Positions 1 to 7,190 of a DNA stretch of 24,693 nucleotides are shown here, in pieces. Position 1 is the first letter of the stretch, and each line of letters opens with the position of its first letter. The stretch lies in contig NZ_CAJUBK010000037.1 of NCBI RefSeq assembly GCF_910584465.1, positions 1 through 24,693 of the forward strand. Reading direction: 5' to 3'. The translations under genes were made by a program, and so were the position numbers. Below the pieces are notes generated by a model. The model was not told the DNA's origin and did no database searches. It saw only the letters and a program-made list of their open reading frames with translations. The DNA comes from an uncultured Oscillibacter sp. Lineage in GTDB: Bacteria; Bacillota; Clostridia; Oscillospirales; Oscillospiraceae.

Positions 1-55
1 CAGCCACCTTGCCGGAGGTATCCGGGACCTGCTTGATGGAAACGATGATCTTCAT
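1..55 (-). CDS. etfB: Electron transfer flavoprotein beta subunit, N-terminal fragment (partial, runs off window)
   Basis: Only the first 18 codons lie in the window; the gene continues past base 1. The peptide begins MKIIVSIKQVPDTSGKVA, which is the characteristic start of EtfB proteins (M-K-I-x-V-x-I-K-Q-V-P-D-T). A ribosome binding site AGGAG sits 4-5 bases before the ATG. It follows the acyl-CoA dehydrogenase gene on the same strand, with 79 bases between them. EtfB with EtfA accepts electrons from acyl-CoA dehydrogenases, and in clostridia often forms the bifurcating Bcd-EtfAB complex. The order acd-etfB (and presumably etfA beyond the window) is typical of butyrate producers. Identity is inferred from a short but distinctive peptide. 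Confidence 0.85.
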   Translation of the reverse strand, partial: MKIIVSIKQVPDTSGKVA

Positions 56-134
56 ATTCTCCTATCCCTCCAATATGATCGAGTTTTTGGCATCGGGGCG
101 CCTGCTCCTCGCGCCCGCGGCCGGGAAGCGGGGG

Positions 135-1268
135 TCACAGTCCCAGGTTGGCGGCGATGACCACGTGCTGGATCTCGTTGGTGCCCTCGTAGATCTGCGT
201 GATCTTGGCGTCGCGCATCATGCGCTCCATGGGATAGTCCTTGGTATAGCCGTAGCCGCCGAAGAGCTGCAGGGCCTGTGTCGTGACCCACATGGCGGTG
301 TCCGAGGCGTTGAGCTTCGCCATGGCGGCTTCCTTGCTGCAGCGGATGCCGTGGTCCATCATAGACGCCGCCTGATAGGTCAGGAGGCGGGCGCATTCGA
401 TCCTGGTCGCCATGTCCGCCAGGACGAACTGGGTGTTCTGGAATTTGCTGATGGGCTTGCCGAACTGGACGCGGCTCTTGGTGTAAGCGACCGCCTCCTC
501 CATCGCCCCCTCGGCGATGCCCAGGGACTGGGCGGCGATGCCGATGCGCCCGCTGTCCAGGGACTGCATGGCGATCGGGAAGCCCCGGCCCTCTTTGCCC
601 AGCAGGTTCTCCTTGGGGACGATGCAGTCGGTGAAGACCAGCTCCGTGGTCGGGACGCCGTGAAGGCCCATCTTCTCCTCATGCTTCCCCACGGAGAAGC
701 CGGGGAAGCCGCTCTCCACGATGAAGGCGGAGATGCCCCTGTTGCCCTTGGAGGGGTCCGTCATGGCGAAGACCACGAAGATGCCCGCCTCGGAACCGTT
801 GGTGATGAAGCACTTCGCGCCGTTCATGATGTAGCGGTCCCCGTCGAGGACGGCGGTGGTCTGGCTCTTCGAGGCGTCGGAACCGGCGTTGGGCTCCGTC
901 AGGGCGAAGCCGCCCAGCACACTGTGGGTGAGCAGGGGGAGATACTTCCGCTTCTGCTCCTCCGTGCCGTGGGCGTGGATGGGGTCGAAACACAGGCCGT
1001 GCCCCGCCACGATATCGCTCGTGGAGGCGCAGACCCTGGCCAGCTCCTCCGTGACGATGGCGGAGGACAGGGTGTCCGCCCCCGCGCCGCCGTATGCCTT
1101 CGGGACCGTCATCCCCATGACGCCCAGGCGGAACAGCTTCGCCACGTTTTCCGCAGGATACCTGCTGGTCCTGTCGATCTCCGCGGCGATGGGCTTCACC
1201 TCGTTTTCCGCGAAGGACCGCATCATCTTCCGGATCAGCTCCTGCTCTTTGGACAGTGTGAAGTCCAC
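135..1268 (-). CDS. Acyl-CoA dehydrogenase, short-chain (butyryl-CoA dehydrogenase-like)
   Basis: The 377-residue product has the usual length and layout of short-chain acyl-CoA dehydrogenases: helical N-domain (MDFTLSKEQELIRKMMRSF), central beta domain with the FAD-binding ALTEPNAGSDAS segment and CFITNGSEA, and a C-terminal helical domain with LQLFGGYGYTKDYPMERMMRD. The catalytic base is expected at the Glu of IYEGTNEIQ (about residue 361), the position used by short-chain members. The start is GTG, with AAAGGAG about 10 bases upstream; it is the only start that fits the family N terminus. etfB follows directly, so electrons probably pass to EtfAB. In the context of abfD the likely substrate is crotonyl-CoA/butyryl-CoA, but acyl-chain specificity cannot be read from sequence alone. 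Confidence 0.93.
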   Translation of the reverse strand: MDFTLSKEQELIRKMMRSFAENEVKPIAAEIDRTSRYPAENVAKLFRLGVMGMTVPKAYGGAGADTLSSAIVTEELARVCASTSDIVAGHGLCFDPIHAHGTEEQKRKYLPLLTHSVLGGFALTEPNAGSDASKSQTTAVLDGDRYIMNGAKCFITNGSEAGIFVVFAMTDPSKGNRGISAFIVESGFPGFSVGKHEEKMGLHGVPTTELVFTDCIVPKENLLGKEGRGFPIAMQSLDSGRIGIAAQSLGIAEGAMEEAVAYTKSRVQFGKPISKFQNTQFVLADMATRIECARLLTYQAASMMDHGIRCSKEAAMAKLNASDTAMWVTTQALQLFGGYGYTKDYPMERMMRDAKITQIYEGTNEIQHVVIAANLGL

Positions 1269-1337
1269 TCTCTTTCAGCTCCTTTCGTTCTCATCCGCTG
1301 TGTTCGTACATCCGCGCCGGGGCCCCGGACGGGGCGG

Positions 1338-1769
1338 TCAGCGCATGGCGATCACGAGGGTCGCCCAGGCCGCGGCCTCCCCGCCTGTGAGCAGCTTCGC
1401 GCTGCAGGTGATTTTCGCCTTCCGGGCGTCCACCTCCGTGACCACGGCCTCGGCGGTGACCGTGTCGCCCGGGACGATCTTCTTCGTGAACCTGACCCGG
1501 TCGATCCCGGCGAACAGCGGCGTCTTCCGGGCGTACTCTTCCGCGGTCATGATCATGATGTCCGCCGCCTGGGCCATGCACTCCACCGACAAGACCCCCG
1601 GCATCACCGGATCTGCGGGGAAATGCCCCTGGAAGATGACCCACTCCGGGTCCACGTAAAAACGGGTCTCGATGCGGCTCATGGGCACCAGGGCCGTGAC
1701 CGTGTCCACCAAAAGCATGGGCGCGCGGTGCGGCAGCAGGGCCATGACCGCCTGACGATCCATCACCAT
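1338..1769 (-). CDS. FabZ-family 3-hydroxyacyl-ACP (or -CoA) dehydratase, hotdog fold
   Basis: The 143-residue protein matches FabZ in length and motifs: LLPHRAPMLLVD at residues 11-22, the catalytic segment GHFPADPVMPGVL with His49, and SVECMAQAAD with Glu63. These are the same numbers as the catalytic His/Glu pair of well-studied FabZ proteins. The start ATG has AGGAGG six bases upstream. It begins only 13 bases after the gdhA stop, so the two are almost certainly cotranscribed. FabZ normally works in fatty-acid synthesis beside other fab genes, but none is here: it lies between glutamate dehydrogenase and acyl-CoA dehydrogenase. It may be a stray fatty-acid gene, or may act on a hydroxyacyl-CoA in this fermentation cluster. 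The family call is firm; the physiological substrate is open. Confidence 0.88.
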   Translation of the reverse strand: MVMDRQAVMALLPHRAPMLLVDTVTALVPMSRIETRFYVDPEWVIFQGHFPADPVMPGVLSVECMAQAADIMIMTAEEYARKTPLFAGIDRVRFTKKIVPGDTVTAEAVVTEVDARKAKITCSAKLLTGGEAAAWATLVIAMR

Positions 1770-1782
1770 ACCGTCCCTCCTG

Positions 1783-3132
1783 TCAAAACACGCCCTGGGC
1801 CATCATGGCGTCGGCGACCCGCTGGAACCCGGCGATGTTGGCCCCGGACACCAGGTCGTACCCCAGGCCGTACTGCGCCGCGGCTTCCACGCTCATCTTG
1901 TAGATGGTGTCCATGATCTGCCTGAGCTGCCGGTCGACCTCCCCGGCGGTCCACACCAGGCGCTCGCTGTTCTGGGCCATCTCCAGGGCGGAGGTCGCCA
2001 CGCCGCCGGCGTTGACCGCCTTGCTGGGCGCCACGGTCATGTGGGGCTGGGACATCAGCAGCTTCAGCGCATCGTTGGTGGTGGGCATGTTCGCCACCTC
2101 GATGTAATACTTCGCGCCGCTCACGATGATGCGCTGGGCCTGGCGATAGTCCACGTCGTTCTGCATGGCGGAGGGCATGCAGATGTCCACCTCCCTGCCC
2201 CAGGGCTTCTCGCCGGGGAAGAACTCCACGCCGAACTTGTCCGCGTAGTCCTTCACCTTGTTCCGGCCGCTGTTCCGCATCTCCAGCAGATAGCCGACCT
2301 TCTCCTCCGTGACCACGCCGTCGGGGTCGTAGATATAGCCGTCGGGCCCGGAGAGGGTCACGACCTTCGCCCCCAGCTCGGCGGCCTTCTTGCAGATGCC
2401 CCAGGTCACGTTGCCGAAGCCCGCGCAGGCGATCGTCTTGCCCTCGACGCTCTCGCCCTCGTGCTTCAGAACGTTCTCCAGGTAGTACACCGCGCCGAAG
2501 CCCGTGGCCTCCGGACGGATGAGCGAGCCGCCGTAGCTGAAGCCCTTCCCCGTCAGGACGCCGTTCTCGAACGCCCCCTTCAGGCGGCGGTATTCCCCGT
2601 AGAGATACCCGATCTCACGGGCGCCCACGCCCATGTCCCCGGCGGGCACGTCCACGTCGGGCCCGATGTAGCGGTACAGCGCCTGCATGAAGCTCTGGCA
2701 AAAGCGCATGATCTCCGCGTCCGACTTCCCCGCCGGGTCGAAGTCGCTGCCGCCCTTGCCGCCGCCGATGGGCAGGCCGGTGAGGCTGTTCTTGAAGGTC
2801 TGCTCGAAGCCCAGGAACTTGATGATGCCGGGATACACGTCCTTCTGGAACCGCAGGCCGCCCTTGTACGGGCCGATCGCCCCGTTGAACTGGCAGCGGT
2901 AGCCGATGTTCGTGTGGAACCCCCCTCGGTCGTCTTCCCACACCACACGGAACGTGAACATCCGCTCCGGCTCCACCATGCGGCCCAGCAGGTCCGCCTC
3001 CTCATATTCAGGGTGCTTCTCGACGACCGGCTCCAAGGAGGAGAGGACCTCCTCCACGGTCTGGACGAACTCCGGCTCGTTGGCGTGCCGGACCTTCACA
3101 TGTTCGATCACACTGGAAAGATACGTATTCAT
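1783..3132 (-). CDS. gdhA: Glutamate dehydrogenase, hexameric (probably NAD-specific)
   Basis: The 449-residue protein closely resembles the Clostridium symbiosum enzyme as I recall it. The substrate-binding and catalytic residues are in place: Lys90 in GPYKGGLRF, Lys114 in QTFKNSL, Lys126 in PIGGGKGGSDFDP and catalytic Asp166 in PAGDMGVG, each one position beyond the C. symbiosum numbers. A Rossmann segment ACAGFGNVTWG follows near residue 236. The SGPDGYIYDPDG and GRNKVKDYADKFGV segments also resemble that NAD-linked enzyme, so a catabolic role (glutamate to 2-oxoglutarate plus ammonia and NADH) is more likely than biosynthesis. A GGGAGG site lies eight bases before the ATG. The aminotransferase gene ends 48 bases upstream, so the pair could together deaminate amino acids. 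Cofactor choice is inferred, not proved. Confidence 0.95.
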   Translation of the reverse strand: MNTYLSSVIEHVKVRHANEPEFVQTVEEVLSSLEPVVEKHPEYEEADLLGRMVEPERMFTFRVVWEDDRGGFHTNIGYRCQFNGAIGPYKGGLRFQKDVYPGIIKFLGFEQTFKNSLTGLPIGGGKGGSDFDPAGKSDAEIMRFCQSFMQALYRYIGPDVDVPAGDMGVGAREIGYLYGEYRRLKGAFENGVLTGKGFSYGGSLIRPEATGFGAVYYLENVLKHEGESVEGKTIACAGFGNVTWGICKKAAELGAKVVTLSGPDGYIYDPDGVVTEEKVGYLLEMRNSGRNKVKDYADKFGVEFFPGEKPWGREVDICMPSAMQNDVDYRQAQRIIVSGAKYYIEVANMPTTNDALKLLMSQPHMTVAPSKAVNAGGVATSALEMAQNSERLVWTAGEVDRQLRQIMDTIYKMSVEAAAQYGLGYDLVSGANIAGFQRVADAMMAQGVF

Positions 3133-3180
3133 AGCGGATGCCTCCCTATCTTCATAAACATCGGGGACGGCCGGTCCCCC

Positions 3181-4356
3181 TCATCTCAGGTCCGGGTAAG
3201 CGCTCAGGACATACTCCCGGATCCGCCGGACGGCCTCCTCCAGGTTCTCGTCCGAGTTCGCGAAGACCAGCCGGATATACCCCTCGCCCATGCTGCCGAA
3301 GGCGGAGCCGGGCACCACCACGACGCGGGCCCCCTTCAAAAGCTCCTCGGCAAACTCCTGGGAGCTCTTCCCGAACGCCTTGATGTTGGCGAAGGCGTAG
3401 AAGCTGCCCGCGGACTTCTTGCAGGAAAAGCCGGGGATGGCGTTGATGCCGTCGATCAGGATGTCCCGGCGGCGGGTGTAATCCGCCACCATCTCCCTCA
3501 CGCAGTCCGTGCTCCGCAGGGCCTCCGCCGCCGCGGCCTGGGAGAAGGTGGACACGCAGGAGACGACGCCCTCCTGGAGGTTCGCCATCCTGGAGACGTA
3601 ACCCGCCGGGGCCAGCAGGTATCCGATCCGCCAGCCGGTCATGGCGTAGGACTTGGAGAAGCTGTTCAGGACGACCACGTTGTCCCGGACCTCCGGCACC
3701 TGGGCCATGCTGAAGGGCACGGCCCCGTCGTACACGATCTGGTCATAGGGCTCGTCGGAGAAGACCCACAGGTCATGCTTTTTGACCACCTCCGCGATGG
3801 CCAGGATATCCTCCTTCGTCAGCACCGCGCCGGTGGGGTTGCAGGGGGAGTTCAGGATGATGGCCTTCGTCCGGGGCGTGACGGCCTCCTCGATGTCGGC
3901 GGCCCGGATCCGGTAGCCGTTCTCCTCATAGGTGGGCACGGGCACCGTGGAGGCCCCCACGATGCTGGCCTGCCCGTAGTAGTTCGGGAAGCAGGGGTCC
4001 GAGACGAGGATCTCGTCGCCGGGATCCACCAGGGCCATCAGGGCCAGGGTCAGGCCCTCCAGCGCGCCCACGGTGATGATGACGTTGTCCGCCGTATAGC
4101 CGTCCCAGTACCGCTTGTACAGCTCCGCCACCTTCTCGCGCAGCTCGGGGAGCCCCGCGTTGGGCGCGTAGTGGGTCATGCCCTCGTCGATCGCCTTTTT
4201 CGCCGCGTCCTTGATGTACCGGGGCGTATCGAAATTGGGCTCGCCCACGGTCAGCTTGATGGCCTCCGGGTACCGGGCCGCCAGATCGAACATCCGGCGG
4301 ATGCCGGAGGCGGGATAATCCTGCGCCAGGGCGGAAAACCTCAATGCCTTTTCCAT
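3181..4356 (-). CDS. Pyridoxal-phosphate aminotransferase, class I/II (aspartate aminotransferase-like)
   Basis: The 391-residue product is a fold-type I PLP enzyme. Visible signatures are GEPNFDTP (residues 38-45), HYAPNAGLPELRE, NSPCNPTGAVLT with the PLP-contacting Asn173, SDEPYDQI with Asp201 and Tyr204, and SFSKSYAMTGWRIGY with the PLP lysine at Lys235 and Arg243. GYIRLVFA near the C terminus supplies the usual carboxylate-binding arginine. The start was set at the ATG at 4356 because AAAGGAG lies eight bases upstream; a longer in-frame start would overlap abfD. abfD ends five bases before this start and gdhA follows by 48 bases. Together with GDH it probably moves amino groups from an amino acid onto 2-oxoglutarate. 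The amino-acid substrate cannot be named; it is not a class III GABA transaminase. Confidence 0.93.
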   Translation of the reverse strand: MEKALRFSALAQDYPASGIRRMFDLAARYPEAIKLTVGEPNFDTPRYIKDAAKKAIDEGMTHYAPNAGLPELREKVAELYKRYWDGYTADNVIITVGALEGLTLALMALVDPGDEILVSDPCFPNYYGQASIVGASTVPVPTYEENGYRIRAADIEEAVTPRTKAIILNSPCNPTGAVLTKEDILAIAEVVKKHDLWVFSDEPYDQIVYDGAVPFSMAQVPEVRDNVVVLNSFSKSYAMTGWRIGYLLAPAGYVSRMANLQEGVVSCVSTFSQAAAAEALRSTDCVREMVADYTRRRDILIDGINAIPGFSCKKSAGSFYAFANIKAFGKSSQEFAEELLKGARVVVVPGSAFGSMGEGYIRLVFANSDENLEEAVRRIREYVLSAYPDLR

Positions 4357-4361
4357 AACGG

Positions 4362-5834
4362 TCACTCCTTTCCATCCGTGCCGGCGCTCCCGCACCGGCC
4401 CACGCCCGCGATGTTGGCCGCGAACGTCTTCTTCCCCTCCAGTCCGGAGAGCTTCGCGTACATGACCTTCTGCGCCTGGGGGGAGCCCGCGCCGTGCATG
4501 GACTCCACCAGGGCGGTGCCGCCGGTCATGTTCTCCAGCAGCCGGCCCACCCGCATCCGGTCCTCCGTGGGGATCCCGGCGGCGCCCTGGAGGTATTTCT
4601 CCACATAGCCGCCGATGTCCGGATCCCTCAGGTCGGACTCTGAGGGCATCGTGGCGACGATCCCGCCGCCGATGTCCTGGGCCAGACGGTCGATGTCATA
4701 GATCAGCCGGGTGACGTTGTGCTTGCCCACGTTCGCCAGCAGCTGGTCCACGAAGTACGCGCCGGAGGGCGTGGCCTTCCCCATGCACGAGGCCGCCAGG
4801 GAGCAGGCGTACAGGGTCTCTTCCATGTGGATCATCTCGTTGAGCTTCTCCTTGATGTGCCCGGCCTTCCCATAGCCGCTGTAATCCGCCATCAGGGCCG
4901 CGGCCCCGATGACCACATCGGAGACGCCGCTCTTGCACCCGCCGTAGTTGGAGCGGTGGTAGCAGGCGAACCGCTCCACCAGCAGGCCGGAGAACTGGTA
5001 TTCGCCGCACAAGAACACGTCCTCCCAGGGGACGAACACGTTGTCCAGCACCGTGAGGCACTCGCCGCCCACCACGCCGTATTGGGCGTTCCCCTGGTCG
5101 ACGGCCCCCTCCAGCTTCCGGTCGTCGTTGGTCTGCCGCCCGAAGATGTGGACCACGCCGGGGGCGTCCACGGGGACGGCGCAGGACACCGCGTAATCCG
5201 CCTCGTCCTCCTTCATCGCCATGGTCGGCATGATGAGCATCCAGTGGGAGTTGACCATGCCGGTCATATGGGCCTTGGCCCCCCGGATCACGATGCCGTC
5301 CTCCCGGCGCTCCACGACATGCACGAACATATCCGGGTCCCGCTGCTGGCCGGGGCGGAGGCTCCGGTCCCCCTTCACGTCGGTCATGGCCCCGGCCACC
5401 ATCAGGTCGTTGTCCTGGACATCGGTCAAGAACCGTTTGAAGCGCTCGTGATAGCCGGTGCCCATGGCCTGGTCGCACTCATAGGTCACGGAGTAGACCG
5501 CGTTCATGGCGTCGAAGCCCACACAGCGCTGATAGCAGGTGCCGGTCTTTTGGGAGATCAGCCGCAGCATCCGGATCTTCTTGATGAGGTCGTCCGTGGA
5601 CTGGTGGATATGGGTGAAGCGGTTGATCTTCCGGCCGGTGAGATGGGAGACGGCGGTGCACAGGTCCTCGTGCTCCTTCGACCCCGCCAGGGCGTAGGTC
5701 ATGGCGGCGGAGTTCACATGGCCCCGGATGAAGGGGTGGTCTATGAGCGTCCGGCTGTCCTGGAGTTCTCCTTTGATGTACACCTTGATGTCCCGTTCCC
5801 GCAGGCTGTCCTTATATTCCTGAGCAGTTTTCAT
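4362..5834 (-). CDS. abfD: 4-hydroxybutyryl-CoA dehydratase / vinylacetyl-CoA delta-isomerase
   Basis: The 490-residue protein equals the length of the Clostridium aminobutyricum enzyme. All four expected ligands of the [4Fe-4S] cluster are present: Cys100 and Cys104 in TGTCYQRCVGFD, and His293 and Cys300 in CYHRSNYGGCKSG, each offset by one from the published enzyme. Glu258 (GGEC), Tyr297, Lys301 and Thr191, also studied in that enzyme, are conserved in place. These ligands separate it from related FAD monooxygenases of the HpaB family. The enzyme converts 4-hydroxybutyryl-CoA to crotonyl-CoA by a radical mechanism and isomerises vinylacetyl-CoA. It is the first gene of the leftward cluster; an acyl-CoA dehydrogenase and etfB lie downstream to take crotonyl-CoA to butyryl-CoA. 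No CoA transferase or 4-hydroxybutyrate dehydrogenase is in view. Confidence 0.95.
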   Translation of the reverse strand: MKTAQEYKDSLRERDIKVYIKGELQDSRTLIDHPFIRGHVNSAAMTYALAGSKEHEDLCTAVSHLTGRKINRFTHIHQSTDDLIKKIRMLRLISQKTGTCYQRCVGFDAMNAVYSVTYECDQAMGTGYHERFKRFLTDVQDNDLMVAGAMTDVKGDRSLRPGQQRDPDMFVHVVERREDGIVIRGAKAHMTGMVNSHWMLIMPTMAMKEDEADYAVSCAVPVDAPGVVHIFGRQTNDDRKLEGAVDQGNAQYGVVGGECLTVLDNVFVPWEDVFLCGEYQFSGLLVERFACYHRSNYGGCKSGVSDVVIGAAALMADYSGYGKAGHIKEKLNEMIHMEETLYACSLAASCMGKATPSGAYFVDQLLANVGKHNVTRLIYDIDRLAQDIGGGIVATMPSESDLRDPDIGGYVEKYLQGAAGIPTEDRMRVGRLLENMTGGTALVESMHGAGSPQAQKVMYAKLSGLEGKKTFAANIAGVGRCGSAGTDGKE

Positions 5835-5895
5835 GATCGATCATTTCTCCTAAATCGTTTTTCAGATCCATCGGGGCGGCATCCGGACGGCCATG

Positions 5896-5943
5896 GGACG
5901 CCGCCGGGCCCCCTCCTCCGTCCCGGCCGGGGCCGCGGCGTCC
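5896..5943 (-). repeat. Strong hairpin in the 5' leader of abfD
   Basis: GGACGCCGC (5896-5904) and GGCCCC (5907-5912) pair with GGGGCC (5929-5934) and GCGGCGTCC (5935-5943). This gives 15 base pairs broken by one two-base bulge, with a 16-base loop. It lies between the predicted promoter and the abfD start. No T-run follows on the minus strand, so it is not a standard terminator. In the mRNA the loop contains a purine-rich GGAGGAGG. The rest of the 5835-6168 intergenic gap holds the two divergent promoters and no gene that I can see. Confidence 0.6.
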
Positions 5944-5978
5944 GGCCCCCTCTCTCCGGGAGCGCCGGTCATATCTAC

Positions 5979-6007
5979 AAAATATCAGCAAAACCCCCTC
6001 CTGTAAA
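5979..6007 (-). promoter_or_regulatory. Candidate sigma-70-type promoter of the abfD cluster
   Basis: On the minus strand there is a -35-like TTTACA (forward bases 6002-6007) and a -10-like TATTTT (forward 5979-5984) with a 17-base spacer. It sits in the AT-rich part of the divergent gap and would give a leader of about 140 bases before abfD. The -10 matches consensus in only four of six positions, so activation by the adjacent LysR-type protein is plausible. Confidence 0.45.
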
Positions 6008-6064
6008 TCTCTTAAAAATACACGCTCATTGAAAAGTCTTGCGCGGATATATCCTCTACACCGC

Positions 6065-6092
6065 TTGAATTTTTTTCGGTTTTACATATAAT
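6065..6092 (+). promoter_or_regulatory. Promoter of the LysR-type regulator gene
   Basis: TTGAAT (6065-6070) and a perfect TATAAT (6087-6092) are separated by 16 bases. The ATG at 6091 overlaps this -10 box, which argues against that ATG as the translation start and supports the ATG at 6169. The promoter lies back to back with the candidate abfD promoter, the usual arrangement for a LysR-type regulator and its target. Confidence 0.7.
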
Positions 6093-6168
6093 GAAAGCAG
6101 CGCATCCCTTCGGGACGATCCCCTTTGCCGCGCCGCACCCGTTCTGTGGACCTTTTGGGAGATATGTT

Positions 6169-7059
6169 ATGACACTTGCCGATTACACGACGTTCACCGC
6201 CATTGCCGAATGCAAAAACCTGACGCTGGCCGCGGACCGGCTGCACCTGACGAAATCCGCCGTCAGCCACGCCGTCGCCAGGATGGAAAACGAGCTGGGG
6301 CTCCCCCTCTTCTACCGGACGCAGAAGGAGTGGATCTTGACGGAGTCCGGGGAGAAGCTGCTCCCCTTCGCCTACTCCGTCATCCGCGAGGACAGCCGCT
6401 TCACGGAGGTGGTCCGGGAGATCCACGGCCTGACCTCCGGCCGCGTCACGCTGGGGGCCTGCTCCAGCACCTGCATCAACTGGGTCCCCCACATCCTCAA
6501 CGGCTTCCGGGAGCTCTATCCCAACATCGAGATCTGGATGAAGGGCGGCGCCAACAACACGCAGATCATCCGGTATCTGGACGACAACGAGATCGATCTT
6601 GGCATCGCGGCCGCCGAGCCCACCCCCGATCTGGAGGTCATCGAGCTGTACGAGGACGAGATGCTCTGCATCACCAACCAGTCTTATACCGCCCGCGATC
6701 CCCGCCACATCTCCACGGAGGAGCTCCGCAGCCTCCCCCTGCTCTTACAGTCGGGGGACTTCGGGGAGGAGGCGCTGGCCGTCCTGGCGGCGCTGGGCGT
6801 CCCCGCCGACCCGCATTACACCACCTTCGACGACGCCAGCCTGGTCGCCATGGTGTCCGGAGGGCTGGGCTACTGCATCGTCGGGAAGCTGGTCATGAAG
6901 GGCATCTCCTCCCCGGTGAACATCTACTCCTTCGATCCGCCCCAATACCGCTACCTCTCTCTGCTGTACAACAAGCGCATCATGCTCTCCCCCGCGGGGA
7001 AGGCGCTGAAAAACTACATCGTGAAGTATATCAAGGACTACCCCGAATACACGCTTTGA
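6169..7059 (+). CDS. LysR-family transcriptional regulator
   Basis: The 296-residue protein has the LysR layout. The N-terminal winged helix-turn-helix (residues 1-60) starts MTLADYTTFTAIAECKN and contains AADRLHLTKSAVSHAVARME followed by ELGLPLFYRT. The effector-binding domain runs from about residue 85 (SGRVTLGACSS) to about 290. The start was placed at 6169 because GGGAG lies seven bases upstream and the longer frame would begin inside the -10 promoter box. It is transcribed divergently from abfD, so by LysR convention it probably regulates that cluster and itself, with a CoA-ester precursor or an amino acid as a possible effector. The ligand cannot be read from the sequence. Confidence 0.9.
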   Translation: MTLADYTTFTAIAECKNLTLAADRLHLTKSAVSHAVARMENELGLPLFYRTQKEWILTESGEKLLPFAYSVIREDSRFTEVVREIHGLTSGRVTLGACSSTCINWVPHILNGFRELYPNIEIWMKGGANNTQIIRYLDDNEIDLGIAAAEPTPDLEVIELYEDEMLCITNQSYTARDPRHISTEELRSLPLLLQSGDFGEEALAVLAALGVPADPHYTTFDDASLVAMVSGGLGYCIVGKLVMKGISSPVNIYSFDPPQYRYLSLLYNKRIMLSPAGKALKNYIVKYIKDYPEYTL

Positions 7060-7076
7060 CCGCCGCCGTTCGAAGG

Positions 7077-7116
7077 AGCGGGCGCCCCTCTGTGGATAGG
7101 CAGAAGGGCGCCCGCT
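7077..7116 (+). terminator. Hairpin terminator after the LysR gene
   Basis: AGCGGGCGCCC (7077-7087) pairs exactly with GGGCGCCCGCT (7106-7116), giving an 11-base-pair stem with an 18-base loop, 17 bases after the lysR stop. The following TTGCTTCCTT is only moderately T-rich. It may also slow leftward transcripts leaving the PFOR gene, which ends at 7191. Confidence 0.6.
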
Positions 7117-7190
7117 TGCTTCCTTGGGGACCGGACCGCAGGCGCGGCCCGGCCCCCGAGAGAGGGAGAGCATCTTGGGGCCCCTGCCGT

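Noticed and set aside
2041..4608. An 855-codon rightward frame opposite gdhA, the aminotransferase and the end of abfD.
   Set aside because: The opposite strand carries three genes with full catalytic motifs and good ribosome binding sites; this frame has no recognisable domain.
6091..6168. An upstream in-frame ATG that would extend the LysR protein by 26 residues.
   Set aside because: The ATG lies inside the -10 promoter box and the added residues do not resemble LysR proteins; the ATG at 6169 has a ribosome binding site.
7120..7170. Imperfect GC-rich inverted repeat downstream of PFOR as a second terminator.
   Set aside because: The arms pair with several mismatches and no T-run follows on the minus strand, so it is not distinguishable from GC-rich background.
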